From assembly GCA_017590115.1 (NCBI GenBank), contig JAGGNK010007027.1:1-64000 (forward strand): 64,000 nt of DNA. Reading direction: 5' to 3'. Of this stretch, positions 39,550-51,500 are shown one piece after another. The translations under genes were made by a program, and so were the position numbers. Source of the DNA: Montifringilla adamsi. Its lineage: Eukaryota > Chordata > Aves > Passeriformes > Passeridae. The notes under the pieces were generated by a model. The model ran no database searches. It saw only the letters and a program-made list of their open reading frames with translations, and was not told where the DNA came from. Position 1 is the first letter of the stretch. Every line of letters begins with the position of its first letter.

Positions 39550-42500
39550 GTGGGTCCCGGGAGCCCGCAGGGAGCGGGGCCGGCGCGGGGCCCCCTCCCC
39601 CGGGCCGAGGGGAGAGCGGGGCGCGGGTTCCGCCGCGGTCCCGGAGCTCTGCGGGGATGAGGGCGGGATAACGGTGTCGGTGAGGATGTGTCGTGTTCGC
39701 AGGGTTGTCATGGAATCACAGCAGGGTTTGGGTTGGGAAGGACCTTAAATCCCACCCAGTGCCACCCCTGCCATGGCAGGGACACCTTCCCCTGTGCCAG
39801 GCTGCTCCAGCCCCAGTGTCCAGCCTGGCCTTGGGCACTGCCAGGGATCCAGGGGCAGCCCCAGCTGCTCTGGGCACCCTGTGCCAGGGCCTGCCCACCC
39901 TGCCAGGGAACAATTCCTCATTGCCCAGATCCCATCCAGCCCTGCCCTCTGGCACTGGCAGCCATTCCCTGTGGACTGTCCCTCTCCTCCACGCCACCCG
40001 TTCCCGGTGGATTGCAGCGGCTGCAGCCGCTGTGGGGGAAACAGCTTTGGATTCCCGTTGTTTGGCTTGGAAGTCACAGTCTGGCAGAGCCTAAAGGATG
40101 AATGAGGAAATGAGAGGTGGAATGGCAGGATGGTGGTTTTGGCTCGCAGGGCGGGGAGCTTGTGCCTTGTCTTTTGCCCTTACACAGCAAAAAAACAACG
40201 ATTGCCCAAAACCTGTGGCTGGAAGAGGAAGGATTGCGAAGCATTGCAAAGGAGGGTAGAGAGACTGTACAGAGGGTGACAGGACCAGGGACAATGGTTT
40301 TAGACTGCCAGAGGGCAGGGCTGGATGGGATCTGGGCAATGAGGAATTGTTCCCTGGCAGGGTGGGCAGGGGCTGGGATGGAATTCCCAGAGCAGCTGGG
40401 GCTGCCCCTGGATCCCTGGCAGTGCCCAAGGCCAGGCTGGACACTGGGGCTTGGATCCACCTGGGTACGGGTGGGCTCTGAAATCCCAGCCAGGGTCTGA
40501 TTCTAACTCTGGAAATTCCAATAGCTCTGCTTCAGTGACCTCTCCCTTCCCCTGAGCCAAGCCCGGCTTTCCCTGTGCTGCTGCTCAAAGCTCTGGCCCT
40601 GAGTTTCTTTGCACATCAGAGTCCTTCAGAGCCTTTTCTGGTGTCACATGTAAGGGCCCTCCTCTTCCTTCTTCTGCTGAAACGTTGACTGAAATTTTCC
40701 ACTGGCTCCTGCACCCCAGGATGTCGTAAGCAGCGAGCATCATGTGCTCCTCCTGGGATTTCCCCTGACCAGGGGTTTGCTGTGTTGCCATTTCTTGCTT
40801 TCTCCTGTTGCTGAATAGATTTTGTTATGTAATCATTATTATTTTCAACCGTCAACATTGCTGAGCATCTCATGAACGAAGCAGTAATTTTTCTGTGTTA
40901 GAACAGTTTGGGTTGGTTTAATTTATTGGAATTTGACAGGGGAGGGAGATAGGCATTTCTGGTTTTTAATCTCTTCTTTCCACAAAAGTCTAATCCCTTA
41001 CAATGGTTTCTAAGAACCAAAGTGTCGTCATGCTCAAGTGGACAAACAGGAATTAGTTTTAAATGTCTGGCTTTTAACCATTAATAAAATAAGCCAGGAG
41101 GAGGTGTTGATTTTTAGGCTTTTCTTTGCATATCAAGTTCCTACCTTACAACATTTCCCTGCTGATTAAACATCACTGAGTTTGCTCCTTCCTTCCTTTA
41201 TAGCTATTCATTGGGAAATTAATAGTTTGTGGAATTAATTTAGGGAAGCAAGCACAAAACTCATTGGAAATAGTGAAATATGTGAAAGGGTGGATGGCTG
41301 GATCACTTATTCCTGTCTGTAGGGTAGAAGATCCAGAAGTATCCTGAGGAACTGGATCAGTACTCCAGCAAACAAGTGCAGTGGTGTTGAACAGGAAAAT
41401 GTGCAGGGCAAAGAGAGGAGGCTTAAAATAGCAGACCTGTAAATTAAAAAAAATACCCATCAATTACACAGCATTATTTTGTTGGGTGTTTTTAGAAACC
41501 CCAAAAGTATCAGGGCATGGCAGTGCTCATTAGAAGGAAAATATTAGATCATGTCTCATAAATTAGACCTCCATTCATTAATCTCAGCCATTTATTGTGA
41601 TTTTTTTTACACTGCTTCAAGCAAGTTGAACCGTTTGGAACGAATGCAAAAGAGAACAATAAAATTCCTTCAGGAAGCTGAAAGTTGGCTTAAAAGGAAA
41701 ACGTAAGGACTTGCTGCTGCCATTCAGCTTTCTCTTGGCTGGGAGCTGTGATGGAAATAACCTTCCTGGGGTATTTCCCAGCTCTGAAACACAGGCTGGG
41801 TTGAAGCACAGCAAACCTCTGCTCACAGTGGACAGGATCTCCCTCCTGCTCCCTCTGCTCCTTTTTGCCTTCTGGCCTGCTGGGGTCTGACAAGGAGTCC
41901 TGCAAAGCCTCATGCTCTGTAAATTAAGGATTTGAAAAGCTGGCAAAATACACTAAATGTTTGAATTTCTGCCCAAGGCAAACATAAATACTCTAATAAT
42001 TGGAATGTAGTAGCGTTTTTATCAGTTGGAGTCCGTGGGGCCCTTGTTGTCACAAGGGTTTGGGTTGAATTGTAGCCATCTGTTGGATAAATATCTGGGG
42101 AAAAAAATCTGGTTTTTCCTTTGTTTTCTTCTTTTCTGAGCAAACGTCCTTTGGCATTCTCTGGGTTTGTCTTACTCTGGCAGAAGAGCAACAAATTCCT
42201 CCTTGTGGGAATAAATTCTGTAGTGGGAGCCACGAGGGTTTATTGAACCATTTGGCTTTCGTGTTTTTGTGCTTTCAGGAGTTACTTCCCAAAATCTGCA
42301 GCCGGTGGGTCCCACTTAATTCTCCAAAAGGATTTTGCAGAATTCAGTCATTCTGCTTTTGCACACATCCCCCTTTGCAGACAGGGAACCTGTGTGGAAT
42401 AATAAATGGGATTTGTAGTGAGGAGCCTCTCCCAAGGCCAGGGTCAGGATAAGCCCTCACTGTCCAGGCAGGCCCAGCTGCAATGGGATTATTGGTTCTG

Positions 42501-45500
42501 CTTTCCTCCTCACAAAATCCAGGGTCAGACTGGTCCCAAAGGGCAATTTCAGATGGGCCTTTCAAACTGTACCCCTTGGGAGGTCGTTACTAAATGACTT
42601 CAGATAAAACAGAATGTCAAGGCCAAGAGGTGTGTTTCATTTTGTTGAAATTTTTATGTATTTTTATTTCATGTTCTTTAAGTTTGATTGTATTTTGATT
42701 TAATTTTTATTCTAGAGAAAATTTTTTCAATATTTTATTGGTTTTTATTGTGTTTTACTTATTGTGTGTATTTTGAAATGTTCATTAATTTTTATTTTGT
42801 TTTCTATTTTAATTTTCTATCTATTTTATTTTTTACTTTTTAGTTTTTATTTTATTCATTTTATTTTTGTTCTACTTAATTTTTATTGCATTTACTACAA
42901 TTATTATATTTTATTTACTTTAGATTTTATTTTATTGTAATATTTGACTTTAATCTTATCTTAATATTTAATTTGCTTTTTATTTTAGTATTTTATTTTA
43001 ATTTTATCTTATTGTTTTATTTGCTGTTTATCATAATACTTTATTTTATTTTATTTTAACATTTTATTTTAATTTTATATTAATATTTTATTTGCTTTTT
43101 AACATTTCATGTTATCTTAATGTTTTATTTGCTTTTTATCATCATACTTTGTTTTATTTTAACATTTTATTTTAATTTTATCTTAATATTTTCTTTGCTT
43201 TTTCTTGTAATATTTTATCTTAATTTCATCCTGATATTTTATTTGCTTTTTATTGTAATACTTTATTTTATTTTGACATTTTAATTTTATCTTAATACTT
43301 TATTTTTTTGTTTTGTTGTAATATTTTATCTTCATTTTGCCTTTTTTTGTAATACTTTATTTTAATTTTATCCTAATATTTTATTGGCTTTTTAGCATAA
43401 TATTTTATTCTATTTCAACATTTTATTTTAATTTTATCTTTATATTTTCTTTTCTGTGATTGTAACATTTGATTTCTGTGCTTGTTGGTTTCTCCTAGGC
43501 CAGGGCAGCCTGCCGAGCCCAGAGGACGTGCGGGTGCACGTGGTGAACACCAATTTCACCCTGAGCTGGGGTTACAGGGGCACTGAGCCCGGGCTGACAT
43601 TCTCAGCACAGTTCCAGTGGTGAGTGCCATCCCTGGTGCCATCCCTGGTGCCATCCCTGGCTGCTGGCACTGGGGTTACAGGGGCACTGAGCCTGGGGTG
43701 ACATTGTCAGCACAGTTCCAGTGCTGAGTGCCATCCCTGGAGCCATCCCTGGTGCCATCCCTGGCTGCTCCTGGCACTGGGGTTACAGGGGCACTGAGCC
43801 CGGGGTTCATTCTCAGCACAGTTCCAGTGCTGAGTGCCATCCCTGGAGCCATCCCTGGTGCCATCCCTGGCTGCTCCTGGCACTGGGGTTACAGGGGCAC
43901 TGAGCCTGGGGTGACATTGTCAGCACAGTTCCAGTGCTGAGTGCCATCCCTGGTGCCATCCCTGGCTGCTGGCACTGGGGTTACAGGGGCACTGAGCCCG
44001 GGGTTCATTCTCAGCACAGTTCCAGTGGTGAGTGCCATCCCTGGTGCCATCCCTGGCTGCTGGCACTGGGGTTACAGGGGCACTGAGCCCGGGGTTCATT
44101 CTCAGCACAGTTCCAGTGCTGAGTGCCATCCCTGGAGCCAGCCCTGGCTGCTCCTGCTGCTGGCCCGGGTTTGTCTCACTGCTGGGAGAAATCAGGTTAT
44201 TTGTCACACAGAGCTTGCTGCTAATGCTGAACCACCAGCAGGGCTCTTGCAGGAGATTTGCTGGCACACTTAGAAGGGGAATTTAGGTTCATTTACAGAA
44301 TCCCAAAATCCCTGGGTTGGGAGAGACCTTTAAGATCGTTGAGTCCAGCCCCAAGAGCTCAGCCAAGCCCTGGCCCCCAGTGCCACATCCAGGCTGTGTT
44401 AAACCCCCCCAGGGATGGTGACTGCAGCCCCTCCCCGGGCAGCCATTCCAGAGCTTTATCCCCTTGCTGGAAAAACTCTTTCCTGCTCTGCAGCCTGCAT
44501 TCCCTCGGTGCAGCTGCAGGCTGTGTGCTCTGGCTGTGTCAGTGCTGCTGCAGACAGAGCCCAGCCCAGCTGAGCACAGGCACCTTTCAGAGCTGTGCAC
44601 AGTGAGGAGGGCAGCCCTGAGTCTCCTTTGCTCCAGGGGAGCACCCCCAGCTCCCTCAGGGCTTCCTCTCAGGGTTGGTGTTCCCAGCCCCTCTCCAGCC
44701 TCGCTGTCCCCTCTGGATGTGCTCAGTGTCCCAAGGTCCTTCCTAAATTTAGTCTGGTTTGTTTGGTTTCTGCAGCTGTGGCCACACACAGAGGATTTGA
44801 GGGAATTTTCAGTATAACTTTCAGCTAATTTCTCAGATTTCATCAACCCACATTTCTCAGCTGCAAGTTTAATGCCCAGACAAAACTATTTAAGGTTTGT
44901 TCTTAAATATTTCCTTGGTTTCCTTCAGTTGTTCCATATCCCAGTTCTTTTGTACACATTAGCACAGGTATCTTGTGGCACTTTCCTGACAAGTAAATAT
45001 TGAAAAACATTTCTAGATAAAATTACTGAAATTCTGAGCAACCTGGGATCGTGGAAGGTTCCCTGCCCGTGGCAAGGGTGGAACAGGATGGGTTTTAAGG
45101 TCCCTCCCAACCCAAACCATTCTGTGATTTTGGCTTTTTAAAAAAATAGCTCTTATTTTCCAATATGTAGATAAGAGCAGCTGCTTTGAAAATAGATTTA
45201 TTTTAAAAAATATCAGGTTGGTCTGAAACACAAGGTAGGAGTTGAGGATAAACAACTACTTCTTCAAGTCTGTGCCTCCTTTTTTTGGCCAGGACATTTT
45301 CAATGTCTCTATAAATCTCTTTATTTGCTGAGGTGTGGATGTGTGTTGATTAAAAAAGAACTGCTGAAAACCTGATCATTGCTGAGCTCCACTTTTCACC
45401 TCCGTGTTTTTTATTTTCCCTTAATTTCCATTCCTGGCTCATGTTTAGTGGAGTTCTGCTGGTTTTGTGCTCCTTTAACCACTTTTGTCAAGACTTTCAA

Positions 45501-48500
45501 ATTCTTCCCATGAATTATAAAACCTTTGCCAGGCTAGGAAATATCATAATCCTGAGGATGTAATTCTGTGTTCTGGCAGTTGTAGGATAATTTATAAGGA
45601 GATAACACTGATTGCACTGGTGATAAAGCAGCATGAAAAGGGGTGATGTTTATTAAAGTTAAGAAGAAAATAAGAATAATTTCAGTGGTTGTGGGTTGGA
45701 TTTATCCCAGGCTATTTATCCTGGGGGTGTGTTATAAATAACTATGTAGTTATTGTATTTTGCTATTATTGGCTTTTGTAAATTATTTTGGTAGACTACA
45801 GTTTGTAATCTCTTTTTAACTGCTTTTGATGTAGTATAATTTGTCAGCCTTTTATAGTTAGTACTCTAATCCCTGTGTGGATTGCATATCTTAGTGTGAT
45901 AAATATATATTATAGTTTAGGCTTTTGCAAAATATTATGCACTGTGTATTATAACTTTAACTTCTACAGAAGTAATTGTAATAGTGAAATAGTAATAATA
46001 ACAACACTAATAATAATAATATCTTATTAATTTTTAATAATACCTATTAATATTAATAATTAATACAATACAATTAAAAATAAATTAATAAAATAATAAT
46101 AATTGTAGTTGTGAAATAATAACTAATGCCTTTATTTTTGTAACTGACAACAATGAAATATCTATTCAGTAGTAAAATATCTATTCAAGAGTGAAATAGC
46201 TAATATTGATTGAAAGTACTTGTAAAAATGGCTAAAATGTCTGTATGATAAGGTAATATTGAAAAGAACCATGCAAATAACACCAAAAGAGCAAAGAAAA
46301 ATCTACCACTGCCCCTTGGGTGTCAGTAGCTGTCAAACCACAGGCCAGGGAGCCTCGTGAGGAAATAAACCACAAAACTGTCAAAATCCCATCTGTGAAA
46401 TAAAATACAAAACTCAAAATCCCATCTGTGAGGAAATAAAACACAGTACTGTCAAAATCCCATCTGTGAAATAAAATACAAAACTCAAAATCCCATCTGT
46501 GAAATAAACCACAAAACTCTCCCATCCCATCTGCACTGGGCTCTGAGAAGGTGAGGCCAGGCGCCGAAGGAAGATAAAGAATTGCTGGAGCACGTGAAGC
46601 CGAGGGAAGGTTGAATATGTATAATCCTCATGAATATTCATGTGGCCCATGCAATGAGGGAGCGCCTCAGAGCTGTTTCAGTTGGTGTGTGCTCCTGGCA
46701 GTCTGCCAGGCACCCCGCACTGGGAACTGTCCCTTCCACCCCTTATTCAACTTCTCAAAGTCTTGGAGTGAGCCTTGTTTCTCACGGGGGTGTTGATCCC
46801 AGGGTGTTTGTCCTGGGGCTGTTGTTTCTCCTGGGGTATTGTTTATCGGGGGTGTTTAACCTGGGGGTGTTATTTAATCTGGGCTGTTTGTCCTGGGGCT
46901 GTTGTTTCTCCTGGGGGTGTTTAGTCCAGGGTGTTTCTCCTGGGGATTGTGGTTTGTCCTGGGGTTGTTGTTGAATCTGGCCTGTTTATCCTGGGGGTGT
47001 TGTTTATCTTGGGGTATTGTTTCTCCTGGGGGTGTTTCTCCTGGGGGTGTTTCTCCTGGGGGTGTTGTTTATTCTGGAGTGTTTATCCCAGGCTGCTTGT
47101 CCTGGGGGTGTTGTTTATCCTGGGGGTGTAGTTTATCCTGGGGATGTTTGTCCTCGGGGTGTTTTCTCCTGGGGTATTGTTTATCTGGGCTGTTTCTCCT
47201 GGGGCTGTTGTTTCTCCTGGGGCTGTTGTTTATCTGGGCTGTTTCTCCTGGGGCTGTTGTTTAATCCGGGCTGTTCTCTGTCCCGCAGGCCGGAGCTGGA
47301 GGACACGGGCTGGCAGGAGCTGCCAGGGTGCCAGGCTGTGGCTGGCACAGGCTGTGACTTCTCCTCGGCCATCTCCGAGTACTACGATGCCCACTACGTG
47401 CGCGTCAGGGCCCAGGCAGGGCCGCTGCTGTCCCCGTGGTCCGAGGTCCTGGAGATGGTTCCAGAACAAGTCGGTACGAGCTCGGGGCTGCTGGGGACAC
47501 GTTGCTTCCTTTAGCACCTCGGGGAGGGTTCTGCTCCCCTGCCCTGCTCAGGTGGGACCCCACCTGCAGAGCCTCCAGCCCTGGGACACCAACAGCAGGA
47601 GCACCTGGAGCTGCTGAGAGAGCCAGGGGAGCCCCTCGTGGAGTTTCCCAGCAGGAACATAAGATCAGGCATCTGCAGGTCATGGAATGCTACAATTCTG
47701 TCTTTTCTGGAAAAGAAAAACTATTCCAGGTGGTGCTGGTTTCCTGACTGAATTTCCTGTCACTCCGTATTTTCCAATATTATTTCTTGGAAAAATCCTT
47801 TTTGACAGTAGATTTTTGTAGAATCCCAAACTGGTGTGGACTGGCAGGGGCCTTAAAGCCCATCCCATTCCACCCTCTGCCATGGGCAGGGACACCTTTC
47901 ATAGACCAGGTTGCTCCAAGAACCCCATTTTTGGGAAGTTTGTGGCTTTTCAGCAGTTCCAGTGGTACTTAGGCCCTCCTCTGATGCTGGATTTGTTGGA
48001 CTGAGCTAAGTCTCTTGCCTTGCAGGTTTTAGAATAATTTATACTGATTTTTTTTTAAACATTTGCTGTTAATATTTTATTTTAACTGCTTTTAGAACCT
48101 GGTGATGGTAGTTGGTTGTGAGGTTAAATTTCTTTTAGAAACTACCTGAGTTATGAAAACTTAAGATCCTGTAGGTGATTATTGAAAAGAATTAAAAATA
48201 AAACACCGTAGGCAGGTACTTTAGGTTTATTATTGTATACTGCTTTTGGGGTGTATTTTCTCAAAGTAGACATTTTTAACTTCTTTTTTCTTTCCATATT
48301 TGCAGCCCAGATTGGTCCACCAGGACTGGAATTGCAGTCCACAAATGGAGTTGTAAAAGTTATGGTTTCTCCTCCAGAAGCAAATCAGAGGAAAAAAATG
48401 TGGATCAATGACCTGAGTTTTAAATATAACCTGGTCTTCTGGGAAAACTCCTCACATGCTCAGGTATCAGCACTTCTTTTTTGTTATTTAACCTTTCCAG

Positions 48501-51500
48501 AACTGTCAGAGGTGGAATTTAATTTGTACTCTGAAATGGAATTGTTTGCTTCTGTCACTGTGGAACTGCTCCTGTGTGTTTGAAGGCTGGGGGAGGTGGT
48601 TTTTTCTTGGTGGGAAGATTTTGTTCTTACCATAGGATTGTTTTATTGGGATTGCCCTCATCCAGGGACTTTTTTGAGTTGTTGCCATTGTGAACTGGTT
48701 TCCAAGGCAGCATGTGTGTCCTGCAGAGCACCCAGAGCTCTCCTGTGAGGAGCAGGGGAGAAACGCTTCCTTTTTTATCTTTTTTAGGGAAGTGAGAGTC
48801 ATCTAAATTAGGGCAGGGATCGAAGGGCAGTCTGTGTTCTTTTGGGAGATCAGCTCAAAATCATCACTTCAGAAAGGACCTTGAGGGGCTGGAGCAGGTC
48901 CAGGGCTGGGAAGGGGCTGGAGAATTGCTGAGGGAGCTGGGAAGGGGCTGGAGAATTGCTGAGGGAGCTGGGAAGGGGCTGGAGAATTGCTGAGGGAGCT
49001 GGGAAGGGGCTGGAGAATTGCTGAGGGAGCTGGGAAGGGGCTGGAGAATTGCTGAGGGAGCTGGGAAGGGGCTGGAGAATTGCTGAGGGAGCTGGGAAGG
49101 GGCTGGAGAATTGCTGAGGGAGCTGGGAAGGGGCTGGAGAATTGCTGAGGAGCTGGGAAGGGGCTGAGCCTGGAGCAAAGGAGGCTCAGGGGGCCCTTGT
49201 GGCTCTGCACAAGTCCCTGCCAGGAGGGGACAGCCGGGGGGAACACAGGAATGAGGAAAGGACAAGGGGGAATGGCCTCAAGGTGCACCAGGGGAGTTCA
49301 GATTAAAGACAGAATAAAATTCCCCTCTCAGAGTGGCCAGGCCTTGGGCTGAGCTGCCCAGGGAGGTTTGGAGTCACTGGGATTGTCCCAGAGAAGTCTG
49401 GATGTGGCCTCGGGGACAGGCTTTGGGGTGGGGCTGGGGTGGCACTGGGTGATCCTGGAGGGCTCTTCCCACCTCTGGGATTTTGGGATTGCACACCAAA
49501 GGAGCAAAAGGCCCAGAAGTACAGTTGGGTGTGGTCACTCAGCACCAAGTCTGGGGAGCCAAAGGCAGAGGAGAGAGGAGTGTTTGGGTGGTGGAGGGAT
49601 GGGAATGTCCTGCTTCATCCTGGGATGTCTGTGGGGTGAACAATCCCTCCCCACTGCCATGGCAAAGGAGCCAAAATATTCCTGCCTGTCAGCCTCTGGC
49701 TAAGCTGCAAACCTCCCTTTAGGATTTCTCCAGCTCAAACACTGTCCTCCTTTCTCTATTTCACCTTTTTAGGTGGGGGGTGATACAAATGGGCTGAAAT
49801 GATCATTTGAAAATGTTCTGGGGAAGCACAGTTCCCCTCACAGGCTCTTTGTGTTTGCTTCTTCCAGCTGCAGAGTAAAAACATTTTCCCTGTTGACAAC
49901 ATTCATGACCTTGCCCCAGACAGCACCTATTGCTTCAAAGTCCAAGCAAATCTCCCCAGGGAGGGAAAGGAAGGCTTGTTCAGCCCCACCAGCTGTGTGA
50001 AAACCACCCAGAAAGGTACCCAGGAAATCAGGTTACCTGCAAATGATGGCTTCTCTTGAACTGGCACACAGCCAGGTGTTCTGAGGCAGCAGGAATGGGC
50101 AGAAGGGCCAAATTCCTCCTCATTTTGTATAAAATATATATATATATATTGTCTATATTTGCCCTTGTCAACCAACATAAAATACGTCAAGGGTAGAGTT
50201 TTAGTAGTACAAGAAAGTTTTTTGCCATGAGGCAAACTTTGACATTCATTTGGAAAAAAAATTCTTTGTGTGCTTTGGAAAACTCTTCTTTTTGAATCAG
50301 TGACTGAAGCAGGAGGTAAAAAACCAAAATGCTTGGCAATCAGTGAATGCACAGAAAGTTGAGCTGAGCTTAAAAAAATGCTGGTTTTATATAATCCTTG
50401 GTGAATTGATTGTTACAGCTGCTGAAGAAAGGCTTTGAGGGGGCAGTTTGCCACCTTGTTATGTAAAATTAAATTATTTTCTGTGCTGTGCAGTTGATTT
50501 AGATGTTTATTTTAGGAAAAAATAACTGCAGAAAGTCAAATATTAGATTGGACAGGGGTGGTACATCATAATGAGTTGATGGTACATCAAAATGTAAGTG
50601 ATTGATGGTAAATGAAAATTACTTTATACCCATAATACATTAATTAATACACATCTGTGTCTTTTAAAAATATTAAAAGAATACATGTGTATTTTTAAAT
50701 ATTAAAATAATATATGTGTATCTTAATAAAATATTACAATAACTGATACATGCAAGTTTTATTATTTTAATAAAATATTAAGTGTCACATTCATATTTTA
50801 ATGAAATATTAAAACAAAAATAAAAAACTACAATAAATACAGATGTGTATTTTACACATTTTTCTCCTCATGTTATTCCCAAACCAGTTTATTTCTGCTC
50901 CTCTCAACATTTGTACACTTTAATTTTTTTCTGAATTGATTTTAACTGATTTTTTAAATTAAAGGCTTGATAGGATGCTTTGCACTTCACAGCCTGTGAC
51001 TGGCAACCTGTATAATGAATAATGTTTATGTTTTCATTATTGACATTAGAAATGTCCATTCCCTGTCCAGAACATGAAGTTTTTTGGTAACTTTGGGTTT
51101 CTTTTTCCTCCTGAGCAGTGAACGACCCCCTGTGTGCCACCAACCTGAGTGTCCTGGCTCTGAACATGAAATTCCACCTGCTTTGGAGCAGCCAGGAAAA
51201 TCAGGATGTGAACTACAACGTGCAGTACCTGCTGTGAGTTCAGCCATTCCCAGCCCTGCCATCTGAAATCCCTTTTATTGTGTTCTGCAAGTGTTTCCTG
51301 GAGGTTAAAATGAAATATTTGCTGGCTTCGTGTGCTGGTGGGAACGTGAATGGCTCACTGCTGTTGAAAGAATTCCATGTAACACCTGGGATTTCAGGGC
51401 ACTGGGCTGCTTTTGGGGGGTTAAACTCCTGATGGAAGGGACTCCTGAATGCTGAGGGACGTTTTTAAAGCTGGCAAGCTTGAACTGCTTAGTGGCTTTT

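Noticed and set aside
46902..47264. Leu/Gly/Phe-rich hydrophobic frame in IFNAR1 intron 2
   Set aside because: Translation of the tgtttctcctgggg minisatellite; membrane-like composition is a by-product.
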